From: Gracilaria vermiculophylla
Lineage: Eukaryota; Rhodophyta; Florideophyceae; Gracilariales; Gracilariaceae
Assembly (NCBI GenBank): GCA_019155205.2
Contig: JAHNZQ020000308.1
Coordinates: 2,721,998-2,785,997 of the forward strand
Reading direction: 5' to 3'
Length of the DNA stretch: 64,000 nucleotides
Shown: positions 21,361-30,476 of the stretch, in pieces
Layout: each line of letters starts with the position of its first letter
How positions within the stretch are numbered: position 1 is the first letter of the stretch
Notes under the pieces: generated by a model
Database searches by the model: none
Seen by the model: only the letters and a program-made list of their open reading frames with translations
What the model was told of the DNA's origin: nothing
Position numbers and translations under genes: made by a program

Positions 21361-22878
21361 TTACTCAATCGCCGCCGGTGGGCCGGGCGGAACGAGGTGC
21401 AGCAGTCCAGGGTGAGGCTGCTTCTTCATTTCCTGTTTCACGCGCTCCGGAGACATTTTGTGCACGTTGAGCAGGTGCCTCTTCAGGTGGCACCGCTTCG
21501 GGTGCGTTTTACCACATGAGCAGCGGTACACCAGCACGCGCTCGTGCACTTCGCGGCGGTGCCGCGTGAGGCCGTTCAGGCTTGGAAACCCCTTCGCACA
21601 CGACTCCACCTCGCACACGAACGGGCGAAACCCCGGATGCTCCTTGATGGCATGGTTCTCTAGGTGCGCCGGGAACTTGTACTCAACCGTGCACCCTTCG
21701 TACGTGCACTTATACAGCCCTTTGCACTCGGGGTGCGTGGCGTGCTCGTGTCTGGTTTTGGCTCCGAACGAATCGTACGACGCATCGCACATGCTACATT
21801 TGTACTTGCGAGGCGTCTCGGTGTGCACGTTGCGGATGTGCGTCCACAACGTGTTCTCCGACGCATAGAACCCGCCGCATCGCGGACACGAGTACGCCTT
21901 CAGGTCCTGGTGCGTGTGACGAAAGTGACGCACCAGCGTTTCCATGTCGGACATGGATTTCATGCACACAACACAACTAATACGAGAGGAACAGTTGCCA
22001 TCGGCATTGGAAGACTGACGAGATCGTTTAGCAGGGCGTGGATTGTCGTCTGCGGAGTGGCAGTTTGTGACCTTGTTGGGCGACAAAGCGGCGTTGTCGG
22101 CTGTGGGTGAGCACTTGGAGAAGGTGAACGCCATCTGGTCATCCTCCGTACCGGGCTCGATGTGCAGCGACTTGATGCGAAAGTTATGGGTGGCGAGCAC
22201 TTGCTTTAGCTGCCTCAGCGCGGAATAGATCTGCTTGGACTGGTCAAGCTGCAGGTCTGACTCGTGCATTTCACCGATGGATTGTAGCTCAGCGTCGGTG
22301 AGGTGCACGTCGGGCGCATTGTGCGCGGCTGTGGCCCGGAGCGCGGACAGAGTGCGCTTTCTCTTCTGCGCGCGTGGGCGGTCGCAGTGAGGGCGCGAAG
22401 ATTGTGGAGAGTCACACGGGGAGGTGGAGTCGTGCGTGAAAGGACACAGCGAGGCGGACGGCGAGAGCAGAGCGGGCGGCAACGCCAGATCTGAGGCAAT
22501 GGCGTTTTGCAGGTGGGGCGGGGGCTGCGGCTGAGGCGGAACGGTGATCGGAAGGATGTGCGCTTCGGGCTTTGGGGCAGCGGCCAGAAAGCTTGCATCG
22601 TAAAACGACGACGTGAGAAACGGGTCGATACTCGGGTGAGTGGTAGACTTTTGCTGGAACGGCGGAGCGGTGGGCAGTGGCTCGGAGGAGGAAAGCATGA
22701 ACTTGGTGTGGACGGCCGGGTCCACCGGCGCAGACTCGCAGGTGGGGTCGGCCACATCTGTGGCGGGCGATGAGAAGATGGACTCCATGCCGGTAGGCAA
22801 CGGGAAACAGGTGAGCAGGTCAGAGTAAGTGGAGAAGGGTTGCTGGGGAGGCATGGGGCATTGTTGAGGGGAGGGCAT
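21361..22878 (-). CDS. C2H2 zinc-finger protein with six fingers
   Basis: 505 residues from the ATG at 22878. The first 290 or so are proline/serine-rich and probably unstructured, with a basic patch RPRAQKRKRT and another basic stretch PAKRSRQ that could be nuclear signals. Six consecutive C2H2 fingers follow at roughly 300-475: CVVC...H, CPRC...H, CSMC...H, then two with the longer C-x4-C spacing (CTYEGC, CEVESC) and a last short one starting CSCGKTHP. The C-x4-C fingers and tight spacing recall TFIIIA-like and general DNA- or RNA-binding finger arrays, but no orthologue is recognised. The role is probably transcriptional regulation in the nucleus. The upstream region holds a 44-G run and a GCGCC repeat, unusual for this window. 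Confidence 0.85.
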   Translation of the reverse strand: MPSPQQCPMPPQQPFSTYSDLLTCFPLPTGMESIFSSPATDVADPTCESAPVDPAVHTKFMLSSSEPLPTAPPFQQKSTTHPSIDPFLTSSFYDASFLAAAPKPEAHILPITVPPQPQPPPHLQNAIASDLALPPALLSPSASLCPFTHDSTSPCDSPQSSRPHCDRPRAQKRKRTLSALRATAAHNAPDVHLTDAELQSIGEMHESDLQLDQSKQIYSALRQLKQVLATHNFRIKSLHIEPGTEDDQMAFTFSKCSPTADNAALSPNKVTNCHSADDNPRPAKRSRQSSNADGNCSSRISCVVCMKSMSDMETLVRHFRHTHQDLKAYSCPRCGGFYASENTLWTHIRNVHTETPRKYKCSMCDASYDSFGAKTRHEHATHPECKGLYKCTYEGCTVEYKFPAHLENHAIKEHPGFRPFVCEVESCAKGFPSLNGLTRHRREVHERVLVYRCSCGKTHPKRCHLKRHLLNVHKMSPERVKQEMKKQPHPGLLHLVPPGPPAAIE

Positions 22879-22905
22879 TGTTCAACGTAGGGGCAACAGT
22901 AGCAC

Positions 22906-22926
22906 AGGGAGGGGGAAGGGGGAGAA

Positions 22927-22971
<45 letters not shown>

Positions 22972-22974
22972 AGA
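22906..22974. repeat. Homopurine tract with a run of 44 G
   Basis: 69 bases with no pyrimidine on the plus strand, including 44 consecutive G at 22927-22970. It lies 48 bases upstream of the zinc-finger start codon, so it would be C-rich in that gene's leader or core promoter. Such a run can form G-quadruplex or triplex structures and is prone to length errors in sequencing. Confidence 0.95.
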
Positions 22975-23435
22975 CAAGAATGGCAAGGTGGCAGGTCTAA
23001 ATAGTGACGGAGGGGAGGCGGCGCACAGGGCGCAAACGGTGGCGGACGCGCGGCAGACGCGCAGCAGAGGCGATGGGTGCGAGCGGAATCCGAGTACAAG
23101 CGGCGCATGACGAGGCGTCACGACGCAATCGGTGACGCAAGACACTTCCGTGGAACAAGCGTTCGAAGCGTAGCACGCGTCGCGCGGCGCGCGAGCCGTC
23201 CCGAAAGCAAGCGGCGCATCGTGTGCGCCATCGCCTCCATCAAAACGAAAAACGTGGGTGCCCTCCGCGACTTGGCGCCGCATGGGTGGCCGGCCGCGCC
23301 GCTGCGGCGATGTGATTGGATGCACGCGCGTGACGTGAGCGCGCAGCTGTGCGCCAGCATCCCACGTCATTGCGGCGGTGCGCAACGCGCGCTCCCGCGC
23401 GGGACACGCGCCCCCTCGCCGCCGCGACGTGCACC

Positions 23436-23520
23436 GCGCCGCGCCGCGCCGCGCCGCGCCGCGCCGCGCCGCGCCGCGCCGCGCCGCGCCGCGCCGCGCC
23501 GCGCCGCGCCGCGCTGCGCC
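23436..23520. repeat. GCGCC pentanucleotide tandem array
   Basis: Fifteen perfect GCGCC units (23436-23510), then GCGCT and GCGCC, seventeen units in all. A 5-base period would shift frame in a coding exon, and open frames across it are pure Ala-Pro-Arg-Arg type repeats, so it is a non-coding microsatellite about 560 bases upstream of the zinc-finger gene. Confidence 0.95.
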
Positions 23521-23968
23521 CGTGCCCGCGAAGCGCGCTACGCGACGCAGGGCCGCGGGCGCGCAGCACGCGGCGCGGATGCGTCCCGGTCGCGTGCGTG
23601 TCTCTGACGAGAGCACCTCTCGCGTTGCTGCACCCGCAGCGCGCCTCCACTTGCTCCCCTCACATCCGCCATCCACAGCTCACCCCCAACTGGCGCACTG
23701 CTCCGCACTGCACCCCGCGTCGCCTGCACTGTCTACGTATGACGCACGCTGTAGGGTAGCCAAAGCCATCCCGCCGCAGCGAGCGCCACTTTTACCATCC
23801 AACCGTCCTTGGTACACGCCACCGCTACATACAATCGCGCCGCCCCTCCGACACTCGCGCCCAGTTCAACCACTTCACTCCAGCAGTCGCGAGTGTAATC
23901 CGTTCACTTCCGCCCGTCACCTTCCACTCCGATCTATCCCAGCTGAACAAAAGGCCGTCACGATGGCG

Positions 23969-25408
23969 TCATCGCTTGAGCGAATCCAGTTTGCTCATCG
24001 CACTGCCAATCACTTTCTTCATTTGCGCCGAAATCGCACATGTGCCCACGTCCGCCTCGCCGATCCATCCAAACCCGTTCGCTTTGGCGCCCTCCAGCTG
24101 CTCTCCTCTTTCAACTGTCAACACTTTGATCAAAATGCTCTGCGATATGTGTGAAAACACATGCGTCACTCTTCCAACCTCAATCAGCCGCTTGTCACAA
24201 TCGATATCCACCCCGTTGTTCACCTCTTCCAGCAATGCTTCAAGCCCCTTATGCTCTTCATCGCCACCTCCACTCGACAACACTATGTTGGGCGTCTCCA
24301 AAAGACCAGCAAGTAGACCATCCCCCTCTTTCACTCTCATTAGAACCTTTCTGCCGCCGCCACCTTTGCCCACATCGCACACAACTAACGCCAAAACTCT
24401 CTCTTTCCGAACCTTTGTGCTCTTGCGTTTGTCTTTGATCGGATAGCACTTCACGTACTCGCCAGCCTTCACACCAGCTACACTCGCTTCCTTGTAAGCA
24501 TCACATAAGTCACTCACAGGACATATGTCACACAAGGCCGTCTTCGGCTTACATACCATAGCCCCGAGTTCCATCAGCGCCTGATTGAAATCACCCGCAT
24601 TTTCAATATCTTGCACGCACGTGGAAGCCAATCGCCAATAAGCTCGAGATAGTTCGCTCTGACTGGTTAACGTTTTCGTCATGCTCGTGCGCAGCCGTGA
24701 GAATACGCGTTGAACATTTCCATCAACCAGCGGCACAGCGTTTCCATACGCGATTGAACTTATCGCCCCAGCCGTGTACAAGCCCACTCCGCACAGCTTT
24801 CGAAGCTGTTCCACATCTTGTGGTATCACGCCGTCATGCGCTTCGACGATTTGTTTTGCGGCTTGGTGCACAAATCTGGCGCGCCTGTAGTATCCAAGCC
24901 CTGCCCATAGCTCATACACTTCGTTCAAACTCGCGTTGGCCAGGGCGTGAACGGTCGGGAACTTGTGCATCCATCGCTTATAATACTCCACGACGACAGA
25001 GATTTGAGTTTGCTGGCTCATCATCTCGGAGATCCACACCGCGTACGGAGCGCCTGCACAAGACTGCGTCTCCACACGTTGCTTTGGAAGCAGCGCTCTT
25101 CCATCTTTGCGGTGCCTTGGAGACGCCCTCCACGGCAAACGTCGGTAATTGTCAACATACCAATCCAACAATCTCTGACGCAGATCTTGTATTTGCGTCG
25201 CGGTGAACGATAATGTTCTGTCTAAATCCAGCACATTAGAAGTTTCGGTGGACTCCCGCTCCTGCTCTTCCAATTGCACTGTGCGTACTCGCTGCCGTTT
25301 CTTCGGCCGACCAGCAATAGGAATGTATCGAGCTGGAGGCCGTCGGTGACGGCTGGGCATAACGCTTGGGCAGACTACCACGCAAAACGCAGTTCCGCAT
25401 TGGTCCAT
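23969..25408 (-). CDS. MUTYH: A/G-specific adenine DNA glycosylase MutY (MUTYH)
   Basis: 479 residues from the ATG at 25408 (a second ATG at codon 17 is possible). It removes adenine mispaired with 8-oxoguanine in base-excision repair, in nucleus and/or organelles. The catalytic domain is complete: Glu128 in WISEMMSQQTQ is the catalytic glutamate, LCGVGLYTAGAISS is the helix-hairpin-helix, and Asp229 in PLVDGNVQRVFSR is the second catalytic residue. The iron-sulfur loop follows, Cys286-x6-Cys293-x2-Cys296-x5-Cys302. The C-terminal part, about 315-479, is the NUDIX-like 8-oxoG recognition domain. The N-terminal 60 residues are basic (GRPKKRQR) and could be a nuclear signal. The downstream gene on this strand is the zinc-finger factor, 1.1 kb away. 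Confidence 0.96.
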   Translation of the reverse strand: MDQCGTAFCVVVCPSVMPSRHRRPPARYIPIAGRPKKRQRVRTVQLEEQERESTETSNVLDLDRTLSFTATQIQDLRQRLLDWYVDNYRRLPWRASPRHRKDGRALLPKQRVETQSCAGAPYAVWISEMMSQQTQISVVVEYYKRWMHKFPTVHALANASLNEVYELWAGLGYYRRARFVHQAAKQIVEAHDGVIPQDVEQLRKLCGVGLYTAGAISSIAYGNAVPLVDGNVQRVFSRLRTSMTKTLTSQSELSRAYWRLASTCVQDIENAGDFNQALMELGAMVCKPKTALCDICPVSDLCDAYKEASVAGVKAGEYVKCYPIKDKRKSTKVRKERVLALVVCDVGKGGGGRKVLMRVKEGDGLLAGLLETPNIVLSSGGGDEEHKGLEALLEEVNNGVDIDCDKRLIEVGRVTHVFSHISQSILIKVLTVERGEQLEGAKANGFGWIGEADVGTCAISAQMKKVIGSAMSKLDSLKR

Positions 25409-25576
25409 CGATGCTCCGCCGAAGGCAGTACATGTGAATCTCTGGCCTGTAGAACGTAGCGCCTTGGGCGGCTCAAATCGATGTAACGCACAGATACACG
25501 TGGCAATCCAAGAAGAGGCCGTGAAGCCTAAAAATAACCAAAAACAATGATCCGAGCATCTGCAAGCGCTCCCGTC

Positions 25577-25648
25577 GGGCCACTGTGAGAATCGAACTCA
25601 CGACCTCATCCACCCTAAGGATGAATCATACCACTAGACCAAGTGGCC
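25577..25648 (-). tRNA. tRNA-Pro (anticodon AGG)
   Basis: 72 bases, no intron. The acceptor stem GGCCACT pairs with AGTGGCC, the D-arm region is GGTCTAGTGGTATGA, and the anticodon stem CATCC/GGATG encloses the loop TTAGGGT with anticodon AGG. The T-loop AGTTCGATTCT serves as B box. No CCA is encoded, as expected of a eukaryotic nuclear gene. Runs of A on the plus strand near 25530-25544 could be the Pol III T-run terminator for this strand. Confidence 0.95.
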
Positions 25649-25833
25649 TTCGACTTCGCTGCTCAGCTCAGTGAACGCAATGGATCACATTTTTTTATTT
25701 ATTGTTTATGTATATACACAGGGCTCAGCTATCTTTTGCGGGCTTGAACAAGTGACGTGCTTCTGCTCTGAACGGAGCGACGTGACGATCCTGCCTCCCG
25801 AACTGCAGCTCCGTTGACTTTCAGACGTCAATC

Positions 25834-26022
25834 ATGACAGACCCCACTCCCATCAAGTTGCCGCGCCTCAACACGCCTGGCAAGACCAAGTTGCACAATA
25901 TGCTCACCGCTACGTTCACCATTCCGGGTATAGTGGTTGGCGCTTTCACTCTCCTGCTTTACGTCTCCCATCGCCGTTCGGCTGCTGTGAAACCCCTCCC
26001 ATTACACGAAGATTCTCACTGA
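25834..26022 (+). CDS. Small single-pass membrane protein, unknown
   Basis: 62 residues from ATG at 25834. Codon choice is strongly C-ending (GAC CCC, ATC AAG, CGC CTC AAC), like the highly expressed genes of this window, which supports a real gene. A basic, proline-containing N-terminus (residues 1-22) leads into one hydrophobic segment, TATFTIPGIVVGAFTLLLYV at about 26-45, followed by SHRRS. The build resembles a small accessory subunit of a mitochondrial respiratory complex, but I recognise no family and this is only an inference. It lies between tRNA-Pro and the 3' end of the next gene. Confidence 0.6.
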   Translation: MTDPTPIKLPRLNTPGKTKLHNMLTATFTIPGIVVGAFTLLLYVSHRRSAAVKPLPLHEDSH

Positions 26023-26275
26023 TGCTCGTCGGCTCCAATCCACACGGCGAAACCTAACTATCGCACTAAGTGCGACGTGCATGCACTTGTTTGCGCAAAT
26101 TGCTCCTGATCTCATACGAGTTGGGTGCTCTGTACGCATGTGATTTCGTGTTTTCCGCATCTAGCTAAACTGTATGCGACACATCTCGTACAGATGTTTT
26201 CTTCTTTATCGATTTGGGTACTAGTTAAAGCTAACGTCCATCACCATTACACATTGTGCACCCTTTAAGCTTTCG

Positions 26276-27856
26276 TTATGCTCCTTGTTCCTCATGTTCT
26301 CGTTTCACATATGGTGCAACTTCATCATTGCCAGCTAAGTTAACCGCACTTAATGCGTCTGCGAATCGAAATGAAACGAATTGCTTTTCGTTCGCTACCG
26401 ACTGCAAATCATTCGTCTTCACTGCCATCGCCCCTTCTGCAACCTCTCCTTTTTCGCTATCGCTAGTTCTGTCTTCATGACTCATGCTTGCCTGTTCAAA
26501 GCAGATCTGCTGACGAGGTTGTGTTTGTTCCCTGTTAACGTCACCTCCCCCATTGTCAGAATCATCTGAATCGTAGTCGGCCAGACCGCCAATTGTATCG
26601 AAGCCTTCATCAATATCTACTTGCTTATAATCGCCATTCAAACTAGAAAGTCTTTGCAGTGAACTTGGAGTTAAAAATGCGGACGCTTTCAATTTGTCCG
26701 TCTCGTGCCCAAGTTCTTGATCTTCATTGTCCGCTTTTTGCACCAAAACACTTCCATACCTCGTTGTTCTTGGTCCTGGTTCTAGCTCGAGATTTCTGCT
26801 TGCCTCCTTCCTTGCGATCAAAATCTCAAAAGGCGACGAGTCAGTGATTTCGCCGGTCTTTCCTCTCTTTCCAATAACATTCTCTTCAACACTGTTAGAC
26901 GTTGGCTCAATATGAAGAGGATTCTTACCAACCTTCGCCTCCGCTTCTGTGTCAGAGGCGACGCCGGGCTTCAAAGCCTTTTCTTTTCCTCCAACATTAA
27001 CAGGATCTTTTTCCTCATCCCCGACAGATAACGCTGTCTCCGGAACCACTTGTATCTCAGCTGTGCCAAGAGCATCCGTTCGTCTTCGTTTTTGTGAGCT
27101 GATCGGTGATCGATTCGAATTCTCTTCACTACCACCCTCACTGAGAACTCGTTTTGCTTTTTGCGCTTTCTCCTCCTGCGTAATATCGGCTGCAGAAACC
27201 TGTACAACATTGTTCGAGCGAGCTCGTTTCCGAAACAATCTTCGTCGTTTGGGCGCAGAAGGTGGGTTCCTTTCAGGGCGCATGCGATCCTCTGGCGGAA
27301 TATCTAACACTTGCTGGTACCAAAGATTGACAATCTCAGATACAGACAACTCCCAATGCATGTCCCGACATCTCCGACGAAGATAGTTTGCCGCACGAGC
27401 TGTTGCCCCTGAAAGCACACCCCCATTATTTTTCGCGAGCAAGCCGAATGATATACCTTTCTTTCTCGTTGCGTAACTTCGGGTGACATGCACTAGAAGT
27501 TCTGGAAGCCCTTTGATTGCCAAATGCACGATAGGTAAATATGTCTCCTGGTGCTGCTCGGTGAAAAAATAGCGGTCTGCTTCCTCATTCTTCTGAAACA
27601 AAGTCGTGCGGATAGTGCTTACTTCCTCTTGAACAACTTTGTTAACATTTTCAAGCTCTTGTAGCAGTTGGGCTTGATTGGTCTTCCTCTCTTTCTGCTT
27701 GTTCGTCACATGAAGCACTATTTCTGAATACTCCTCCAAAAACTGTACAAGCTTTTCATCCAGTGATATTCCGTATCGTCTTGCAAGCAAAGCAACTTCT
27801 CTGGTGTGAATCATCTCGAGCCATCGATTTCCTCGTCGGGCATTGCCTGCTTCCAT
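26276..27856 (-). CDS. Unknown nuclear-type coiled-coil protein
   Basis: 526 residues from the ATG at 27856; the frame is open a further 15 codons upstream but only from a GTG. Residues about 1-200 form a helical, partly coiled-coil region (LLQELENVNKVVQEEVSTIR) ending in a well-ordered stretch with WELSVSEIVNLWYQQVLDIPPEDR. The rest is charged and low in complexity, with two clusters of basic residues (KRRRLFRKRARS and SSQKRRRT) that look like nuclear localisation signals, then acidic segments (DYDSDDSDNGGGD). I cannot name a family. Chromatin or kinetochore proteins often look like this, but that is only an analogy. Confidence 0.8.
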   Translation of the reverse strand: MEAGNARRGNRWLEMIHTREVALLARRYGISLDEKLVQFLEEYSEIVLHVTNKQKERKTNQAQLLQELENVNKVVQEEVSTIRTTLFQKNEEADRYFFTEQHQETYLPIVHLAIKGLPELLVHVTRSYATRKKGISFGLLAKNNGGVLSGATARAANYLRRRCRDMHWELSVSEIVNLWYQQVLDIPPEDRMRPERNPPSAPKRRRLFRKRARSNNVVQVSAADITQEEKAQKAKRVLSEGGSEENSNRSPISSQKRRRTDALGTAEIQVVPETALSVGDEEKDPVNVGGKEKALKPGVASDTEAEAKVGKNPLHIEPTSNSVEENVIGKRGKTGEITDSSPFEILIARKEASRNLELEPGPRTTRYGSVLVQKADNEDQELGHETDKLKASAFLTPSSLQRLSSLNGDYKQVDIDEGFDTIGGLADYDSDDSDNGGGDVNREQTQPRQQICFEQASMSHEDRTSDSEKGEVAEGAMAVKTNDLQSVANEKQFVSFRFADALSAVNLAGNDEVAPYVKREHEEQGA

Positions 27857-29385
27857 TGTCTGCGTTCCTCTCCTCACCCGAAACAAGTCCAACGACTGCA
27901 CTTAAAATGCTTTTCTATTTGAAGCCAGGAAACGACCGGATGCAACAAATGATTCGTCTACTCAGCTCGACACTCGAGACCAACAGAACTGCGACAGATC
28001 TTGATAAGCGCTTATTTAAGATTCAATCGCCGGCTCATACAGTCTGTAATTCCAATATTATCTCGAGTTGTGCTCAATATCATATGCCTACGAGCACGGC
28101 CACCTGACCGCCATGGAAATACTTGATTTGAATTGGGCGTCTAGTCTTTCGTGGCTTGATGATTTTTTCTGAGCGTACGCAAGCACGCGGCATACGATAG
28201 TCCCATTTCTCGTTCATTTTTTTGGATCATGTTCACGGAACTACCGTCGTACAGTACTGCCCAAGGCAGAAAACATCACCGGTCCCATTCTGTGTGTCAC
28301 TTCCGCCAAATTGGAAGTGACGAGTTCCGCATCGGTTTGTTTCTGTTCTTTGAGAAAGGTATTTGATGAGAGCTTTCAAGAATCTAGTGAAGGAGTGTCG
28401 TTTTAAAATCCACAGCGTAATGCCGTTTATGAGTCATATTATGCAATTCCCTGGGCGATAAATTTCTGTGGTGAACTACATTCTGAAAATAAAGAATATA
28501 TAAGCTCGAATCAATGTATTCGCATCACGAGCTGGGTTTACTTGTGGTGCTGTAGGCAGAGCGCTACAGAAAACCTATGTTCATAACATTAACCTAAAAG
28601 CCCGATAAGGCCTGAGCCTAAATTGCAACGTATTACGACGCTGATATCTTCGTGAGCGAAGTTCTTCTGCTCTGGGAAGTTACATGGATACAAAGTTCGT
28701 TGATGATAGGCTTTTGCGGAGAAAAAGGCTGATTTGAAGTCAACAGAACTAAACAGGAACAGCGCATAAGACCATACTGGCAAGCACATGCCTTGAGGTC
28801 GATAAAAATTGGCGTCATGAACAAAGCTACTCGAATGAATACACTATCTTCAATGTTAAATGTATGTTGGTGTATGAACAATGAACAACACAATTTCATT
28901 CTTGTACGGTCTTCCCCCCCCCCCCCCCCCCCCCCCCCACGTCTTATTCTGTAATACGGATTCATGTGTTGGGCTACAAGTTCTCTAAAGCACATAGCGG
29001 TTGTCAGAAAGCAGGTTATGCAACAGTCATAAGCACGTCAGCTCTTTCGAAATATAATCGTCTGTCACAATCTTTCGCGAATACTTTATACGAGTAAAGA
29101 GATAGAGGTTACTACATAGATCTTGGTCTGTTTCAGAGCATGGCATGATACTTGAATACAATCATCGTGTGTCCTGAACCCTAGAGTTTATTTACCTCCT
29201 TGCAAAAGTGCGAGATAGGTCTGCGTTTTCCGCACTTTTATGTCCCTTCTGCTACATGCTTCGCAACATATAACATTTTCAGAGTACGTATGGAGTTCAT
29301 TCTTACACTTCAGGTGATCGGGGCGGCGTTTGTTTTTTTCTTTCCACATTACGTCGCCGCTATGCTCTGTACAATTCAATGGGCG
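27857..29385. other. Intergenic, no supported gene
   Basis: Between the start of the unknown nuclear protein and the 3' end of COPI zeta, both on the minus strand. Only short, overlapping frames under 121 codons occur, without recognisable domains. The first part should hold the promoter of the unknown protein gene. A 25-C run is listed separately. Confidence 0.5.
28914..28938. repeat. Run of 25 C
   Basis: An uninterrupted C homopolymer in an intergenic region, the second long G/C run of the window after the 44-G run at 22927. Its length in the assembly may not be exact. Confidence 0.95.
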
Positions 29386-29949
29386 CTAACTTAAAATCGA
29401 TCGAGTGATTTGATCCCGAGCTGTCTGCAGCGCTTGCCCCAAAGTTTGCTCGCCGAGAGGAACTTGAGATATGAAGCTTCCTCCCTGCTGTCCAACCCTG
29501 GCCGCTAGTTCCGATGGCTCGCTCTCCATAATGACACCTTCTTGGTCCACAAGCTCATCTACCACGAGCAAAACTGTCTCCAAATTCTCTAGAACAGCTT
29601 CTTCGTATACTTGTTCTCGCATTGTTATGTTCAGAGTCTCGTCCAAGGACTGCAGCACTTCTGCCATAATTAGTTCATTTTCCAAACCACTACCCACAAC
29701 AAACATGAGGAGATCATCAGATTGCTTATATGCAACGACAAAGTTCTTGAATTCCATGACGTCGACACCCTCCGAAAGGTCTCCCATTGTTTGGATTTTT
29801 TTCAAAAGGCTCATTTCAAACTCACGCTGTGATTCTTGATCATCCCAGTGCACTCGATCGCAGAAACGAGAACAAATTCGTTTTCCTTCTTGGTTTATAA
29901 TAATAACCGCTTTAACCAGCGGCTGCTCCACTCCTGAAAGTCCCTGCAT
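29386..29949 (-). CDS. COPZ: Coatomer subunit zeta (COPI)
   Basis: 187 residues, the usual length, ATG at 29949. It is the small longin-fold subunit of the COPI coat, pairing with gamma-COP and acting in Golgi-to-ER and intra-Golgi transport. Diagnostic stretches are VKAVIIINQEGKRICSRF near the N-terminus, the central MEFKNFVVAYKQSDDLLMFV, and ENLETVLLVVDELVDQEG followed by GVIMESEP. The longin fold covers about residues 10-155; the tail is the usual short extension. The gene faces COG2 across 527 bases, so two Golgi-trafficking genes share an upstream region. Confidence 0.97.
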   Translation of the reverse strand: MQGLSGVEQPLVKAVIIINQEGKRICSRFCDRVHWDDQESQREFEMSLLKKIQTMGDLSEGVDVMEFKNFVVAYKQSDDLLMFVVGSGLENELIMAEVLQSLDETLNITMREQVYEEAVLENLETVLLVVDELVDQEGVIMESEPSELAARVGQQGGSFISQVPLGEQTLGQALQTARDQITRSILS

Positions 29950-30476
29950 CGGATCAGCTTGACGCGCAGAGGTATGAATTCAGATTTTTTGAGCAAGCTC
30001 AAGATTTTCTTAGTTCAGAGCGGAAATCAGGATCTTCTGTGATGAGCAAGACAGCGGACGAGATGCGATAAGGACGAAGCTTGCTTTGATTTCAGTAAAG
30101 GTCGTTGGCGCGATGCAACAACCAAGAAGCCACGCCTGGTTCCCTCTGTGTATTCTTTCTATTGCCAACGATAATTTTGATGTCAGCAGGCTAATTTTAC
30201 CACACTATTCGTAAGTAGCCGAAACATATTTGATTGCACTTGTCTTTCGATTAATTGAGTAGCCTAGATACTCTGGGCCAGTGGCACTCTGACAGCCAAC
30301 TACTCAGGGCCGGGACCATCACTGTCAGCTACCAAAAGGGTGAAGGACCACATCGCACGCTTGGTACGGAGACGCCACCGTCTGCGAAGTATGGGGTATT
30401 CTTCGGCAGCGCTTTCGATTCCAAGTGTGTTCATGTTCACCGCTGTTGGACTAGGATCGTTCTCTTTCAGAGCAGG
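29950..30476. promoter_or_regulatory. Shared divergent upstream region of COPZ and COG2
   Basis: 527 bases between two start codons pointing outward. The COG2 frame remains open for about 220 bases upstream of its ATG, but this sequence shows no family similarity and begins with a TTG. A bidirectional promoter is inferred from layout only; no specific motif is assigned. Confidence 0.5.

Larger units (their letters stand above)
22879..23968. promoter_or_regulatory. GC-rich upstream region of the zinc-finger gene
   Basis: The spacer between the zinc-finger gene start and the 3' end of MutY, both on the minus strand. It is very GC-rich and holds a homopurine tract and a pentanucleotide array, listed separately. 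Long frames open on both strands here come from the repeat (alternating Ala/Arg/Pro/Gly) and are not genes. It is likely the promoter and 5' leader of the zinc-finger gene; no motif is firmly assigned. Confidence 0.55.

Noticed and set aside
22882..23676. Long minus-strand frame (264 codons) and matching plus-strand frames across the GCGCC array
   Set aside because: They are open only because of GC-rich repeats; the translations are Ala/Arg/Gly/Pro repeats without domains.
30255..30476. N-terminal extension of COG2
   Set aside because: Begins with TTG and shows no similarity; starting at 30477 gives the family length of 738.
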